Assembly: GCF_024699925.1 (NCBI RefSeq)
Contig: NZ_JAJOMX010000001.1
Coordinates: 620,001-684,000, forward strand
DNA length: 64,000 nt
Source: Mesorhizobium sp. J428
GTDB lineage: Bacteria; Pseudomonadota; Alphaproteobacteria; Rhizobiales; Rhizobiaceae
Direction of reading: 5' to 3'
The translations under genes were made by a program, and so were the position numbers. Of this stretch, positions 25,182-34,430 are shown piece after piece (within the stretch, counting starts at the first letter, position 1; every line of letters starts with the position of its first letter). The notes under the pieces are model-generated. The model was not told the DNA's origin, ran no database searches, and saw only the letters and a program-made list of their open reading frames with translations.

Positions 25182-26341
25182 CACCAGGCCGCCCGGTAGA
25201 TCGTCAGCGCATCCGCCTCCTGCACCTCGCGCGGATTGTTGACCAGGAGGCGCTGCTGCTTCATCGCGTCGGAGGCCATCTTGGCGAGATGTTCCTCGCC
25301 GATGCCGACTTCGCGCAGCTTCGTCTGCATGCCGAGCTTCTTCGACAGGGCGGCGAGCTCCTCGATGAAGGCGGCGCAGCGGCCCTGCGTGCCCTCCTCC
25401 CTTGCCAGATGCGGGAAGGCATCCGCCGCGATCTCGGCATAGAGATGCGCGGCATCCGGCGCGTTGTAGCGCAGCACATGCGGCAGGACGAGCGCGTTGG
25501 AGAGGCCGTGCGGGACGTGGAACGTGCCGCCGATCGGATAGGCGAGCGCGTGCACCGCCGCGACCGGCGAATTGGCGAAGGCCTGGCCGGCGAGCATCGA
25601 GCCGAGCAGCATCGCGCCGCGGGCGGCAACGTCCTCGCCGTTGAACACGGCGGTCTCGATGTTGGCGCCGAGGAGCTGCAGCGCCTGCTTCGCCAGCATC
25701 CTCGACAGCGGATTGTTGTTGGCGCTCTTCGAGGCATAGGCCTCGATCGCATGCACCATCGCGTCAACGCCGGTGGCGGCGGTGATGGCGGCAGGCAGGC
25801 CGAGCGTGAGTTCGGCGTCGAGGATCGCGACATCGGGCAAAATGACGGGAGACGACACGCCGCGCTTCTCTTCCTCGCCGACGGTGATGATCGAAACGGG
25901 AGTGACCTCCGATCCGGTTCCGGCCGTGGTCGGCACCAGCGCCAGCGGCAGGCGCGGCCCCTTGGCCTGGGCGACACCCCAGGCGCCGTCGAGATCCTCG
26001 CCCGAGCCGAGCAGGAGTGCGACAAGCTTGGCCACGTCGAGCGACGAGCCGCCGCCGAAGCCGGCGACGCCGGTGACACCGGCCACCCTGCCCGCTTCCA
26101 CCGCCTTCATCAGCGTCGCGCGCGACGGGTCGGCTTCGACCTGGTCGAACACGGTGACGATCGCCCCCGCCGCTTCGAGCGAAGCGATCGCGGGATCGGC
26201 GAGGCCGAGCCTGCGCAGGCCGGGATCGGTCACCACCAGCACCTTCGGCCCGAGCCTCCTGCCCGCGATCTCGCCGAAGCGCCGCGACGAACCGGCCTCG
26301 AAGACGATCGACGGCGTTGTGTTGAATACGAAGGGGGTCAT
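25181..26341 (-). CDS. Iron-containing alcohol dehydrogenase
   Basis: A 386-aa Fe-ADH. The NAD(P)-binding GFGGGSSLDVAKLVALLLG and LVPTTAGTGSEVTPVSIIT motifs are present. The metal ligands lie in ATGVDAMVHAIEAYAS (Asp, His) and VHALAYPIGGTFHVPHG (two His). The start at 26341 has GGAGGAAC before the ATG; an upstream in-frame start lacks one. Members reduce aldehydes or oxidise diols and hydroxy acids; maleylacetate reductase is a related alternative. It forms a two-gene operon with the thioesterase. Confidence 0.9.
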   Translation of the reverse strand: MTPFVFNTTPSIVFEAGSSRRFGEIAGRRLGPKVLVVTDPGLRRLGLADPAIASLEAAGAIVTVFDQVEADPSRATLMKAVEAGRVAGVTGVAGFGGGSSLDVAKLVALLLGSGEDLDGAWGVAQAKGPRLPLALVPTTAGTGSEVTPVSIITVGEEEKRGVSSPVILPDVAILDAELTLGLPAAITAATGVDAMVHAIEAYASKSANNNPLSRMLAKQALQLLGANIETAVFNGEDVAARGAMLLGSMLAGQAFANSPVAAVHALAYPIGGTFHVPHGLSNALVLPHVLRYNAPDAAHLYAEIAADAFPHLAREEGTQGRCAAFIEELAALSKKLGMQTKLREVGIGEEHLAKMASDAMKQQRLLVNNPREVQEADALTIYRAAW

Positions 26342-26436
26342 GCTGTTCCTCCACGGTCTGCGCTGGCGGCGGCCGCGCATGGCTGGCATAGGAGGGACCA
26401 GGTTTTCAAGTCCGTCCCGATCGGATAGAAGGGGCC

Positions 26437-26480
26437 AGGGGACGACCCCTTGCGAAATTCACATGGATGGGACGACCCGT
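26437..26480 (+). promoter_or_regulatory. Guanidine-II (mini-ykkC) riboswitch
   Basis: Two tandem hairpins have identical ACGA loops: stem AGGGG/CCCCT at 26437-26450 with loop 26442-26445, and ATGGG/CCCGT at 26467-26480 with loop 26472-26475. Paired small hairpins with ACGR loops and a G/C closing stem define the mini-ykkC motif, which binds guanidinium. The second hairpin ends 5 nt before the AAGGAG ribosome-binding site of the SMR exporter gene, as expected for translational control. Gdx/SugE genes are the classic target. Confidence 0.9.
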
Positions 26481-26497
26481 CCCGCAAGGAGCATCCC

Positions 26498-26812
26498 ATG
26501 CACTGGACCTACCTTTTCTTCGCCGGCCTGTTCGAAATCGGCTGGGCGATCGGCCTTAAATACACCGAAGGCTTCACCCGCCCGCTGCCGACCGTGCTGA
26601 CCGTCGCCTCGATGGTGATTAGCCTCGGCCTTCTCGGCCTCGCGCTGAAATCGCTGCCCGTCGGCACCGCCTATGCGGTCTGGACCGGCATCGGCACGAT
26701 CGGCACCGCCATCCTCGGCATCGCCCTTTTCGCCGAGCCCGCGACCTTTGCCCGCCTCGCCTGCATCGGCCTGATCGCGGCCGGAATTATCGGGTTGAAA
26801 ACGGTCGCCTGA
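26498..26812 (+). CDS. gdx: Guanidinium exporter, small multidrug resistance family (Gdx/SugE)
   Basis: A 104-aa protein with four membrane helices. The conserved helix-1 Glu lies in [20 protein letters not shown], the W-x-I-G-L-K SugE signature is present, and helix 3 has [19 protein letters not shown]. Dual-topology SMR dimers exchange protons for guanidinium. The ATG at 26498 follows AAGGAG; an upstream in-frame start would run through the riboswitch and is rejected. The guanidine-II riboswitch upstream supports a guanidinium exporter rather than a broad drug pump. Confidence 0.93.
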   Translation: MHWTYLFFAGLFEIGWAIGLKYTEGFTRPLPTVLTVASMVISLGLLGLALKSLPVGTAYAVWTGIGTIGTAILGIALFAEPATFARLACIGLIAAGIIGLKTVA

Positions 26813-26880
26813 GATTGACTCAAAGACTTTTTGGAGTCCGTCGCTTGACGCGAGTCGCCAGTCATGAAATCTCTGCAAAT

Positions 26881-26904
26881 CAGCGAAGCAGTGCTGCTTC
26901 GCTG
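26881..26904. other. Perfect inverted repeat between gdx and visN
   Basis: CAGCGAAGCAG and CTGCTTCGCTG form an 11-bp perfect inverted repeat with a 2-nt centre. It lies 69 nt after the gdx stop and is followed at 26920-26935 by a second small hairpin (GCGGGC-ACCA-GCCCGC). No T-run follows, so a rho-independent terminator is not certain. A transcription-factor site in the visN promoter is the alternative. Confidence 0.45.
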
Positions 26905-27091
26905 ACCAGTGAGCGAGAAGCGGGCACCAGCCCGCGCAGCCGCAAATAGCGTGTGTTCACCGAGTTGGGCAACGCGCCGGGCGACCGGCGCGAATGGGAA
27001 GTCGTGCGCGGCGGGGCACGGCATCCATCTCCCCGAGGCCGGAAGAGCCGAAGGGAACAGGATTGGGTACGCGCCGGGAACGGCCGGGGGA

Positions 27092-27854
27092 ATGACGATA
27101 GCAATTCTGGATGGCGCGATCCGCCATCCGCAAGGAGCGAATCCGGAGCAGCTGCGCGATTGGTCGATACCTTCTCTCGACCATCTGAGCGGCTCCCTCA
27201 CACGAAGCCTTCTGTCGCGCTCGATGCGCGACCTGTGCGCGAGCATCGGAGCCGAGCAGTTCTGCCTCGCCGACATGTCCCGCAGCCATGCGGAAGAGCC
27301 GCCGCGGGTCCTGTGCTCCAACTGGTCCTACGACGCGGTCGAGATCATCGGGTACCGCCTCGATCGAACTGCTGTACCAGAGCCCGTTCGCAGCCTCGCC
27401 CGGCGAGACGCCCGTTGCCTTTGAGACGGCGTTCCCGGAGCGGACGCCGCGCGTCGTCGACGAAACGGTGGCGCTGCGCCTGATCGAATTCGGCCACGCA
27501 GAAGTGTTCCTGCTCAGGCTGCGCGCCGGCCTGCGGCGGGGCGTGTGCCTGTTCTCCGCCCCCGTGCAGGGCATGATCCGGCGCGAGGCGCTGCCGAAAG
27601 CACATCTGCTCGCGAACTACCTGATGTCGCGCTATTGCGAGGAGGTGGGCGACGCGGCGAGCGATCCGCTGTCCGAGCGCGAGCGCGAATGCCTGTTCTG
27701 GGTGTCGGAAGGCAAGACGACCGACGAGATCGCGCTGATCCTCGGCGTCTCGGGCAACACGGTCAACAAATACATCGTCAGCTCGATCCAGAAGCTCTCG
27801 GCCGGCAACCGGACGATGGCGGTCGCAGTCGCGATCCGCAACGGGGTCATCTGA
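27092..27854 (+). pseudogene. visN: VisN, LuxR-family master regulator of motility, frameshifted
   Basis: The ATG at 27092 opens a frame (MTIAILDGAIRHPQ) that is lost near 27348-27357 and continues in another frame from TASIELLYQSPF to the TGA at 27852-27854. Deleting one G from ATCATCGGGTACC restores a 253-aa protein. The C-terminal LuxR HTH is intact (SERERECLFWVSEGKTTDEI, then VSGNTVNKYIVSS). In Sinorhizobium VisN and VisR form a heterodimer that switches on rem and so the flagellar regulon. The gene is coupled to visR by an ATGA overlap. If the indel is real, the strain should be non-motile; an assembly error is as likely. Confidence 0.85.
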
Positions 27855-28612
27855 TGAGCGTCGAGCCGGTCGACCTCGCAAGGCCGACAGTCGGCGCGGA
27901 CGAGCCGCGTCCGCTGGCCGAAATCTCCCGCCTGGCGCGGATGGCGTCGAGCGGGGTGATCCCGGAAGCGATCCGCCGCTGCCGCCGGCTGTCGTCCAGC
28001 TTCGGCGCGTCCGGCTTCGCGCTCTATTTCGCCGGGCGCGGCGTCGGCAAGGCGAGGCTCCTGCCCTGCTTCGACGAAGCCTTTCCCGGCCGCTCGCCGG
28101 TCACCTCAGCGCTGATCGCCGAGGGCGCCGATACGCTCAGCCGGCACGCGGGCGCCTCCTGCCTGCCGGGCTCCTGGACCATTCCGGGCGCGACGCGGAC
28201 GACGAACGATCCGTTCTGCGTCAAGCTTCCCGCGATCCTGCGCGACAGAGCGGGCCTGGTCCTGCCGGTGTCGGCGGACTCGGTCTATTCCGGCGTCTTC
28301 GTCTTCACCGGTCCCGAGCTGCGCTTCGACCCGGACGAACTGCTCGACCTGCACCGTCAGTGTTTCGAGATGTTCCTGCGGATCGCCCAACTCAAATCGA
28401 GCAGCACGTCGAGCTCATCCTCGATCTCCAAGCGCGAGCTCGAATGCCTGCGGCTGACGGCAGCGGGGCGCACCAGCGAGGACATCGCCCGCATCCTCGG
28501 CCTCTCGGTCCACACCGCGAACCAGTATCTGACGTCGGCCGCATCGAAGCTCGACGCAGTGAACCGCACCCATGCCGTCACGAAAGCGATCAGGCTCGGC
28601 CTGATCGAATAG
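27854..28612 (+). CDS. visR: VisR, LuxR-family master regulator of motility
   Basis: A 252-aa protein. An N-terminal autoinducer-binding-like domain runs to about residue 180. A Ser-rich linker (SSSTSSSSS) leads to a LuxR helix-turn-helix (KRELECLRLTAAGRTSEDIA, then LGLSVHTANQYLTSAASKL). It should act with VisN as the top-level flagellar activator known in rhizobia. The start overlaps the visN stop (ATGA). It converges with the next minus-strand gene, leaving only 3 nt between the two stops. Confidence 0.93.
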   Translation: MSVEPVDLARPTVGADEPRPLAEISRLARMASSGVIPEAIRRCRRLSSSFGASGFALYFAGRGVGKARLLPCFDEAFPGRSPVTSALIAEGADTLSRHAGASCLPGSWTIPGATRTTNDPFCVKLPAILRDRAGLVLPVSADSVYSGVFVFTGPELRFDPDELLDLHRQCFEMFLRIAQLKSSSTSSSSSISKRELECLRLTAAGRTSEDIARILGLSVHTANQYLTSAASKLDAVNRTHAVTKAIRLGLIE

Positions 28613-28615
28613 CAG

Positions 28616-29065
28616 TCAGGCGACGCGGCGCTCCGGCGCTGGCGCAACCGTCTTGCGGATGCGCGCCCGCTCCAGCTCGTCCTCGAGCCGGCGAGTGTTG
28701 ACGCCGGGGTCGGGATCGGGTGCGTCGAAGGAGACGTAGTTGACCTCGATGCCGGCATATTCGTCGGTCATGGTCAGCGAGAAGTAGATCGTGACACCGC
28801 TTGGCCGCAATTCGAGATCGAGCACGATCTTGGGCGGCGACGACCATGCGACCTGCGCCTCACCGCCATGGCCGAGCCGCAGCGTGCCCGGCATGAAGTA
28901 GAGTTCCGCGGCCGAATCCACGATGTCGGAGATGTTGCCGAACCGCTCCATCCGGATGAAGGCGATATAGTCGATCACGTCGACCATGCGCAGCTCGCTC
29001 ACCACCTCCTGGATCGCGTTGGCGACCAGAGCTTCCCGCGAGGTCGTATGGGGCTGTCGGATCAT
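28616..29065 (-). CDS. Conserved hypothetical protein of the rhizobial flagellar cluster
   Basis: A 149-aa soluble protein with no signal peptide or membrane helix. It begins with a helical stretch (REALVANAIQEVVSELRMVD) and continues with strand-rich sequence. It overlaps the flhB stop by 4 nt and is the last gene of the motA-fliM-fliN-fliG-flhB operon. An uncharacterised gene occupies the same place between visR and flhB in Sinorhizobium, which suggests a flagellum-related role. I recognise no domain. Confidence 0.75.
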   Translation of the reverse strand: MIRQPHTTSREALVANAIQEVVSELRMVDVIDYIAFIRMERFGNISDIVDSAAELYFMPGTLRLGHGGEAQVAWSSPPKIVLDLELRPSGVTIYFSLTMTDEYAGIEVNYVSFDAPDPDPGVNTRRLEDELERARIRKTVAPAPERRVA

Positions 29066-30153
29066 GCTGGCCTTGGGCTGGGCGATTTCTTCGCCGCGTT
29101 TGCGTAGATGATGCGGATCAGTTCGGCCACAGCCTGGTAGAACTGGGGCGGTATCACACTATCGACCGAAACTTGACTGTACATGGAGCGGGCAAGCGCC
29201 ACCTCCTCGAACACCGGAATGTTGTGCTCTTTGGCGATCTCGCGGATCTTGAGGGCGACGAGGTCCTGGCCCTTTGCCACCACCACGGGCGCATTGTCCC
29301 TGCCCCGCTCGTAGCGCAGCGCGATCGAGAAGTGGGTCGGGTTGGCGATGACGAGCGTCGCCTGCGGCACCGCCGCGATCATGCGATTGCGCGCGCGGTC
29401 GCGCTGCAGCGAGCGGATGCGCGCCTTGACGATCGGGTCGCCTTCCTGCTGCTTCAGCTCGTCCTTCACCTCCTGCCGGGTCATGCGCAGGTTGGTCCGC
29501 CACTGGAAACGCGACCAGATCAGGTCGGCGGCGGCGATCAGCGCCATGATGAGCGTGATCGTGGTGAGCATGTCGGTGGCAATGTCGAGCATCACCGGCA
29601 TGAAGGATGTCGGGCTGGTTCCCATGCCGTCGAGAAGACGTGCCGGCGCGTTGCGGAGCGTAAACACCACGAAGGCGCCCGCGAGCACGACCTTGGCGAC
29701 CGACTTGACGAATTCCGACAGGCCTTGCGCGCCGAACATGCGCTTCCAGCCCTCGATCGGCGAGATGCGGGAGAACTTCGGCGTGATGCGGTCGACGGCG
29801 AACTGCGGCGGATGCTGGAGCAGCGCGCCGGCCAGGCCGAAGACCATCATCATCGCGAAGATGACGACCAGCGCCCGGGCGATCTCCATGAACACCATCT
29901 GCGACAGGCCGATAGCGTCGGCATTGTTGTCGAGCAGCCAGTCGTTCGGCCTTTCCAGGAAGGTCGCCAGGAATTCGCCGAGCCGTATGGCGGTGCCGTA
30001 GGCGAAGAAGAAAACGAAGAGCAGGATCGCGACGAAGGAGGCGAAGAGCGGCGTTTCCTTCGAGAAGGGTGTCTGGCCCTTCTCGACGCTGTCACGGATC
30101 TTCTTCTCCGTGGCTTCTTCTGTTTTGCTTTCCTTGTCGTCCGTATCCGCCAC
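29062..30153 (-). CDS. flhB: Flagellar export gate protein FlhB
   Basis: A 363-aa membrane protein of the flagellar type III export apparatus. The N-terminal motif KTEEATEKKIRDSVEKGQTP is standard. Four hydrophobic segments fall between residues 35 and 215. The C-terminal cytoplasmic domain has the self-cleavage site ANPTHFSIALRYERG (cut between Asn and Pro), which, with FliK, switches export from rod/hook to filament substrates. It lies 56 nt downstream of fliG in the minus-strand operon. Confidence 0.97.
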   Translation of the reverse strand: MADTDDKESKTEEATEKKIRDSVEKGQTPFSKETPLFASFVAILLFVFFFAYGTAIRLGEFLATFLERPNDWLLDNNADAIGLSQMVFMEIARALVVIFAMMMVFGLAGALLQHPPQFAVDRITPKFSRISPIEGWKRMFGAQGLSEFVKSVAKVVLAGAFVVFTLRNAPARLLDGMGTSPTSFMPVMLDIATDMLTTITLIMALIAAADLIWSRFQWRTNLRMTRQEVKDELKQQEGDPIVKARIRSLQRDRARNRMIAAVPQATLVIANPTHFSIALRYERGRDNAPVVVAKGQDLVALKIREIAKEHNIPVFEEVALARSMYSQVSVDSVIPPQFYQAVAELIRIIYANAAKKSPSPRPA

Positions 30154-30209
30154 GGGAGCGAACTCCGATCAGGTTGACCGCCCCGGCAGGGGCTCGCTCA
30201 CGGCGCGGC

Positions 30210-31229
30210 TCAGGCCGCTTCCTGGGTCTGAGGAAGTTGCAGAGCGCCCTCGCCAGACAGGCGGATCGCGGTGGAGGCGATCTGCTTGCGGGCCTTGTTG
30301 ATGTCGTTGGCGGAGACGTTGCCCGGATCGGCCTTGAGTTCGGCCTCGATCATGCGCCGCGCACGCGCGCCCTGGGCGGAGAGGATCGCTTCCGTCAGTT
30401 CCGCGCTCGCATTGCGCAGGGCGAGCGTGACGATATCGGCCGCGATGCCGTCGAACAGCGTGACCCGCGCCTTCTGGTCGAGGAAGACGATGTCCTCGAA
30501 GGCGAAGAGCTGCGCGCGGATGGCGTCGAGATTGACCGCGCCGGCCGAGGCGAGATCGTCCATCACCTCGTCGAGCTGCGACTTGTCGAGTTCGTTGAGG
30601 ACGCTGGCCACCCGCATCTGGGCGCCGGAGGCCGCCTTGCCGGAATCGTCCTCGATCAGGGCGGCGCGGACATGCGCCTCCATCATCGCTACCGCGGCCG
30701 GCGAGGCCGGATTGAGCGCCAGCATCCGCTTGACGATCTCGCCGCGCACCGGCTTGTCCAGCACGATCATCACCTGCGCGGCGAAGGACGGCGCGAGCTT
30801 GGAGAGCGCGAAGGCGGCGGCCTGCGGATGCTCGTTGGTCAGGAACGCGCCGACGCGGGCGGGTTCGATCTGTTCGAGTTGCGGCCAGACCGGCTTCGGC
30901 TCGTCCGTCGCCGTCTCGACCGGTCCGTCATTCATCAGCGCCGTCATTTCCTCGGGCGTCAGCGTCTCGCTGAAGATCGTGCCCATCGTGTCGGCGGAAT
31001 CCAGCAGGCCCGCTCCCTCGGCGAACTCGGCCTCGAACTCGGCGACGATCCGCTCCAGCTCGGCCTGCGGAATGGTGCGCAGCTCGCGCGCACCGTCCAT
31101 CAGCGCTCTCAGCTCGTCCTGCTTGAAGAACTTGAGCAGGCGGCCGGCAGCCGGCTTGCCCAGCGCCACGAGGATCGCGGCGGCCTTCTGGGTGCGGGTG
31201 AGACTGGGGAGATCGGACGTCGCGGTCAT
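30210..31229 (-). CDS. fliG: Flagellar motor switch protein FliG
   Basis: A 339-aa C-ring protein that couples stator force to rotation. The N-terminal domain starts TRTQKAAAILVALGKPAAGR. The middle domain has the FliM-binding EHPQAAAFALSKLAP (EHPQ motif). The C-terminal charged helix region is LFAFEDIVFLDQKARVTLF. A helical extension of about 20 residues follows (ending LQLPQTQEAA). It lies 9 nt from fliN in the motA operon. Confidence 0.96.
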   Translation of the reverse strand: MTATSDLPSLTRTQKAAAILVALGKPAAGRLLKFFKQDELRALMDGARELRTIPQAELERIVAEFEAEFAEGAGLLDSADTMGTIFSETLTPEEMTALMNDGPVETATDEPKPVWPQLEQIEPARVGAFLTNEHPQAAAFALSKLAPSFAAQVMIVLDKPVRGEIVKRMLALNPASPAAVAMMEAHVRAALIEDDSGKAASGAQMRVASVLNELDKSQLDEVMDDLASAGAVNLDAIRAQLFAFEDIVFLDQKARVTLFDGIAADIVTLALRNASAELTEAILSAQGARARRMIEAELKADPGNVSANDINKARKQIASTAIRLSGEGALQLPQTQEAA

Positions 31230-31238
31230 TCTTCGGTC

Positions 31239-31652
31239 TTAGGACTTCGCCGCCGCGATGATCTCGGTCAGCTTGACGCCGAAGCGCGAAGGGTCGCTCT
31301 CCAGCACCGTGATCTCGCCGCGGGCGATCTTGCGCCCGTTGACCACCACGTCCACCGGCTCGCCGATGCGACGGTTGAGCGCGACCGTTGAGCCCTTCTG
31401 CAGCGCCAGCAGATCAGACACCGGCATCTCCGCGCCGCCGAGCACGATCTGGACCTCCACGGGAATATTCATGATGATGTTCGGGTTCGAGGCGGGAGCC
31501 GCGCCGGGGGCGGCGGCGGTCGCGGCCGGGCGCGCGGCGGCCGGCTGCGCGGGGGCCGCCGGCTCTTCCTTCAGCACGCCGCGAAGCTCCTCGATCGCCT
31601 TGGTGAGCTCGTCCTCGCCTTCCGTCAGCGTCTTGGCCGTTGCTTCTTTCAT
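31239..31652 (-). CDS. fliN: Flagellar motor switch protein FliN
   Basis: A 137-aa C-ring protein. The N-terminal third is a low-complexity Ala/Pro linker (residues 28-55). The C-terminal SpoA domain is typical: [20 protein letters not shown], then INR-type [20 protein letters not shown] and [10 protein letters not shown]. FliN forms the base of the C ring and docks the export ATPase complex. It lies between fliM and fliG. Confidence 0.95.
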   Translation of the reverse strand: MKEATAKTLTEGEDELTKAIEELRGVLKEEPAAPAQPAAARPAATAAAPGAAPASNPNIIMNIPVEVQIVLGGAEMPVSDLLALQKGSTVALNRRIGEPVDVVVNGRKIARGEITVLESDPSRFGVKLTEIIAAAKS

Positions 31653-31680
31653 TATCCGTCTCCGTAGCCTCGCGCCGATT

Positions 31681-32619
31681 TCAGTGCGGCACGAGGTTGT
31701 TCATCAGATCCGCTTCGGGATCGAAAGGTTGCTTGACCCGCACGGTGTAGTGACCGCCGAGCCTGCCGAATTCGCAGATGAAGAGCGTCTTGTCCTTCGA
31801 GGACAACCGCGTCTCGCCCGGCGCCTCGGCCGGCATCTCCAGCACCTGTCCCTCGACCAGCGACGCCACCTGGCCGAGCGTCAGCGTGCCCATCGATACG
31901 GTCGCCTCCACCGCCACCTTCGAGCGCATGACTTCGCCACCGAGGCGCGCCTGCCATTCGCCGGAGCCGGCTTGCAGCGCATCGTCGGAACCACGCGTCG
32001 ACAGGACGATCCGTTGCGGCATGGTCACGCAGAACAGGCCAGACCCGCCTTCGTTGAAGATGCGGAAGATCAGCCGCGCCGACGGGCCGTCGCGGTGCAC
32101 CTGCTTGCGCCGGTCCTCGCCGGCGATCGGCCGCGGCAGCGGGAAGCGCACGTTGAGCGCCCGTGCGCCTGAGCCGTTGAGCGCCTCGGCAAGGCCCTGG
32201 AACAGCATGCCGCTGATGTCGAGTTCCATCGCCGACAGCGGACGCATGATCGGAGCGAGGGAGGAATCGGATGCGGCGCCGAACAGGAGCCCGGTGAACA
32301 GCGACACAGCTGCGGCGTCCATCGACAGGATCAGCGCGTCGGGCGAGTTCGTCGAGGGAGCGACCGTCAGCGGCTCGTTGTCGCTTTCGGTCAGGAAGAC
32401 CTGGGAGATGCGGCCGAGTTCGACGTTCTCGAGCTCGACCTGGAGCAGCGAGGGCAACAGTTGCGACAGCGCCTTCGCGATCGGCGGCAGCGCGCGTTCG
32501 CCGAGAGCGCGCGCGGAGGCGGTCACCTTGTCCGGCTCCGCCGTGTCGCCGATCAACCGCTCGACGAGCAGGTTGCGCAGGGCGGCGGGAGATCCGGGGG
32601 TGACGCCGAGCGAGCTCAT
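31681..32619 (-). CDS. fliM: Flagellar motor switch protein FliM (rhizobial, divergent)
   Basis: A 312-aa protein between motA and fliN. The C-terminal SpoA-like region ([20 protein letters not shown], then [19 protein letters not shown]) and the middle domain with [19 protein letters not shown] support FliM. The N-terminal CheY-P-binding peptide of enteric FliM is not recognisable, as usual for divergent rhizobial FliM. It receives the chemotaxis signal in the C ring. Confidence 0.9.
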   Translation of the reverse strand: MSSLGVTPGSPAALRNLLVERLIGDTAEPDKVTASARALGERALPPIAKALSQLLPSLLQVELENVELGRISQVFLTESDNEPLTVAPSTNSPDALILSMDAAAVSLFTGLLFGAASDSSLAPIMRPLSAMELDISGMLFQGLAEALNGSGARALNVRFPLPRPIAGEDRRKQVHRDGPSARLIFRIFNEGGSGLFCVTMPQRIVLSTRGSDDALQAGSGEWQARLGGEVMRSKVAVEATVSMGTLTLGQVASLVEGQVLEMPAEAPGETRLSSKDKTLFICEFGRLGGHYTVRVKQPFDPEADLMNNLVPH

Positions 32620-32623
32620 CGGA

Positions 32624-33496
32624 TCAGGCCGCCTTCTTCTCGGCGCCGCCGTTCAGCGTGCTCTGCTCGACGGCGTCGATCGACGGCCGGTCGTAGGAGG
32701 AGATGGTCTTGCGGCCGAACTCGATGGCGACCTGCGGCAGCGAGCCGTTCATGTAGGCGATCAGCGTCTGCTTGACGATGATGTAGAGGCGCATGTTCTT
32801 CTCGCGCACCGTCTTGATCTTGGTCGCGATCGGGCCGGCGACGCAGTAGGACATGAAGATGCCGAGGAAGGTGCCGACGAGGGCGGCACCGATAAGACCG
32901 CCGAGGATTTCCGGCGACTGGTCCAGCGCGCCCATCGCCTTCACCACGCCCAGCACCGCCGCGCAGATGCCGATGGCCGGAAAGCCGTCGCTCATCTGGT
33001 TGAGCGCCTGGTAGGCCTTCAGCCGGTCGTGCTTGATGGTCTGGATCTCCTCGTCCATCAGCGCCTCGATCTCATGGCTCTTGGCGTTGCCGATGATGAT
33101 CAGGCGGCAGTAGTCGCAGATGAAATACATCAGGCCCTTGTTCTTCAGGATCGTCGGATAGGCCTGGAACAGGGCGGATTCTTCCGGATTGTCGATATGC
33201 GCCTCGACCTCGTTGCGCGACTTGGTCCTGAGTTCGCGCATCAGGCTGTGCAGGACGCCGAGCACTTCGAGATATTCGGTTTCCTTGGGAACGGCCTGCT
33301 TGAACGCCTCGATGACGCCCTTGCCGGTGTCCTTCACCGTCTTCATCGGATTGGCGACGAGGAAGGTGCCGAAGGCCGCGCCGCAGATGATGACCACCTC
33401 CCACGGCTGGACGAGCACTTCGATGTGACCGCCCATGGCCATGAAGCCGCCGAGCACGCAACCGAGCGTCACGACCAGTCCGATGATGATTCCCAC
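32624..33496 (-). CDS. motA: Flagellar stator protein MotA
   Basis: A 290-aa stator subunit with four membrane helices (residues 1-20, 30-50, 170-190, 200-225). MotA motifs include GGAAFGTF-type helix 2 ([19 protein letters not shown]), the charged cytoplasmic loop with [20 protein letters not shown], and [20 protein letters not shown] in helix 3. I place the start at a GTG (33496) with AGGCAGG upstream, because the longer reading adds non-conserved residues. First gene of the minus-strand motor operon, with the CAAG-N9-CTA element 38 nt upstream. Confidence 0.95.
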   Translation of the reverse strand: MGIIIGLVVTLGCVLGGFMAMGGHIEVLVQPWEVVIICGAAFGTFLVANPMKTVKDTGKGVIEAFKQAVPKETEYLEVLGVLHSLMRELRTKSRNEVEAHIDNPEESALFQAYPTILKNKGLMYFICDYCRLIIIGNAKSHEIEALMDEEIQTIKHDRLKAYQALNQMSDGFPAIGICAAVLGVVKAMGALDQSPEILGGLIGAALVGTFLGIFMSYCVAGPIATKIKTVREKNMRLYIIVKQTLIAYMNGSLPQVAIEFGRKTISSYDRPSIDAVEQSTLNGGAEKKAA

Positions 33497-33531
33497 GGCG
33501 ACCTGCCTTCGCTGTTTCAGCAGAGGATGCG

Positions 33532-33549
33532 TAGCCCTTCTTCCTTGCG
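33532..33549 (-). promoter_or_regulatory. Flagellar upstream element CAAG-N9-CTA (motA operon)
   Basis: On the minus strand ACGCAAG is followed by exactly 9 nt and CTACGCA, ending 36 nt before the motA GTG. The same arrangement occurs upstream of six other flagellar operons here. It is arranged back to back with the copy at 33597-33614. Confidence 0.65.
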
Positions 33550-33596
33550 TGGGGCTTGAATCGGCGGCGGGGCCGACCGGCGGCGATTCAGCTTCA

Positions 33597-33614
33597 CGCA
33601 AGGAAGTTGCGCTA
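33597..33614 (+). promoter_or_regulatory. Flagellar upstream element CAAG-N9-CTA (DUF1217-flgF operon)
   Basis: CGCAAG at 33597-33602, 9 nt, then CTA at 33612-33614, 41 nt before the TTG start at 33653. The first ten bases (ACGCAAGGAA) are identical to the divergent motA copy about 50 bp away, so the two promoters are mirror images. Confidence 0.65.
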
Positions 33615-33652
33615 CTCCTCGACGCTGGCGAGCCACGCGAAGGATCGGGCGC

Positions 33653-34429
33653 TTGATCAACACCTATGTGAGCTATCAGCTGATCGCGAAGGATATCGGC
33701 AAGTCGCTGGACCGCGTCCAGAACCAGCCGGTCGTCGAGCGCGAGACGGAATACTATCTCGAGAACATCACAAAGGTTAAGTCGATCAAGGAGTTCGTCG
33801 CGAACGACCGTCTCTTCCGCTACGCCATGAAAGCGCACGGGCTGGAGGACATGGCCTACGCCAAGGCCTTCATGGTGAAGGCGCTGGAAGGCGGCGTCGA
33901 GGACAAGGACTCCTTCGCAAACAAGCTCAGCGACAAGCGCTACAAGGAGTTCGTCAGCACGTTCAACTTCGAGGCCTATGGCGAGACCGCGACGCTGTTC
34001 AACAAGGCCCAGCAGGGAACGGTCGACAAGTATCTGCGCCAGACACTGGAGGAGAACGCCGGCGACCAGAACGAGGGCGTCCGCCTGGCGCTCTATTTCG
34101 AGCGCAAGGCCCCGTCCATCACCAATGCCTACGAGATCCTGGCCGATCCTGCGCTCAAGAAGGCTGCCTTCACTGCACTCAGCCTCCCCGACGCCTTCGG
34201 CAATGCGGACATCGACAAGCAGGCAAAGCTGATCGAGGAGCGGATCGACCTTGAGGATTTCAAGGATCCTGAACTGCTGGGCAAGTTCATCAACCGCTTC
34301 ACGACGCTTTGGGAGATCAAAAATCCGACGGTGTCCGCGGCGTCCCTCGTGACGACGCTGTTCACCCAGCCCGAATACGGCATCTCGACGAACCTGCTGC
34401 TGACCATGCAGTCGATGAAAGCCTACTGA
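33653..34429 (+). CDS. DUF1217 flagellar-cluster protein
   Basis: A 258-aa soluble, mainly helical protein starting [20 protein letters not shown]. The TTG start has GAAGGA upstream. DUF1217 proteins occur at this place, between motA and flgF, in rhizobial flagellar clusters; their function is not established to my knowledge. No signal peptide, so a cytoplasmic chaperone, assembly factor or exported structural component are open possibilities. It is followed 1 nt later by flgF, so the two are coupled. Confidence 0.85.
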   Translation: MINTYVSYQLIAKDIGKSLDRVQNQPVVERETEYYLENITKVKSIKEFVANDRLFRYAMKAHGLEDMAYAKAFMVKALEGGVEDKDSFANKLSDKRYKEFVSTFNFEAYGETATLFNKAQQGTVDKYLRQTLEENAGDQNEGVRLALYFERKAPSITNAYEILADPALKKAAFTALSLPDAFGNADIDKQAKLIEERIDLEDFKDPELLGKFINRFTTLWEIKNPTVSAASLVTTLFTQPEYGISTNLLLTMQSMKAY

Positions 34430-34430
34430 G

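Noticed and set aside
26909..27091. N-terminal extension of VisN
   Set aside because: The 61 extra residues are low-complexity, cross hairpins and have no ribosome-binding site; the ATG at 27092 follows a purine-rich GGGGGA site.
31778..33559. 593-codon plus-strand frame over fliM and motA
   Set aside because: Crosses two real minus-strand genes and their junction; low-complexity composition and no motif.
33497..33838. Longer N-terminus for MotA
   Set aside because: The additional residues cross the divergent promoter region and the start of the DUF1217 gene; MotA homologues begin at the first membrane helix.
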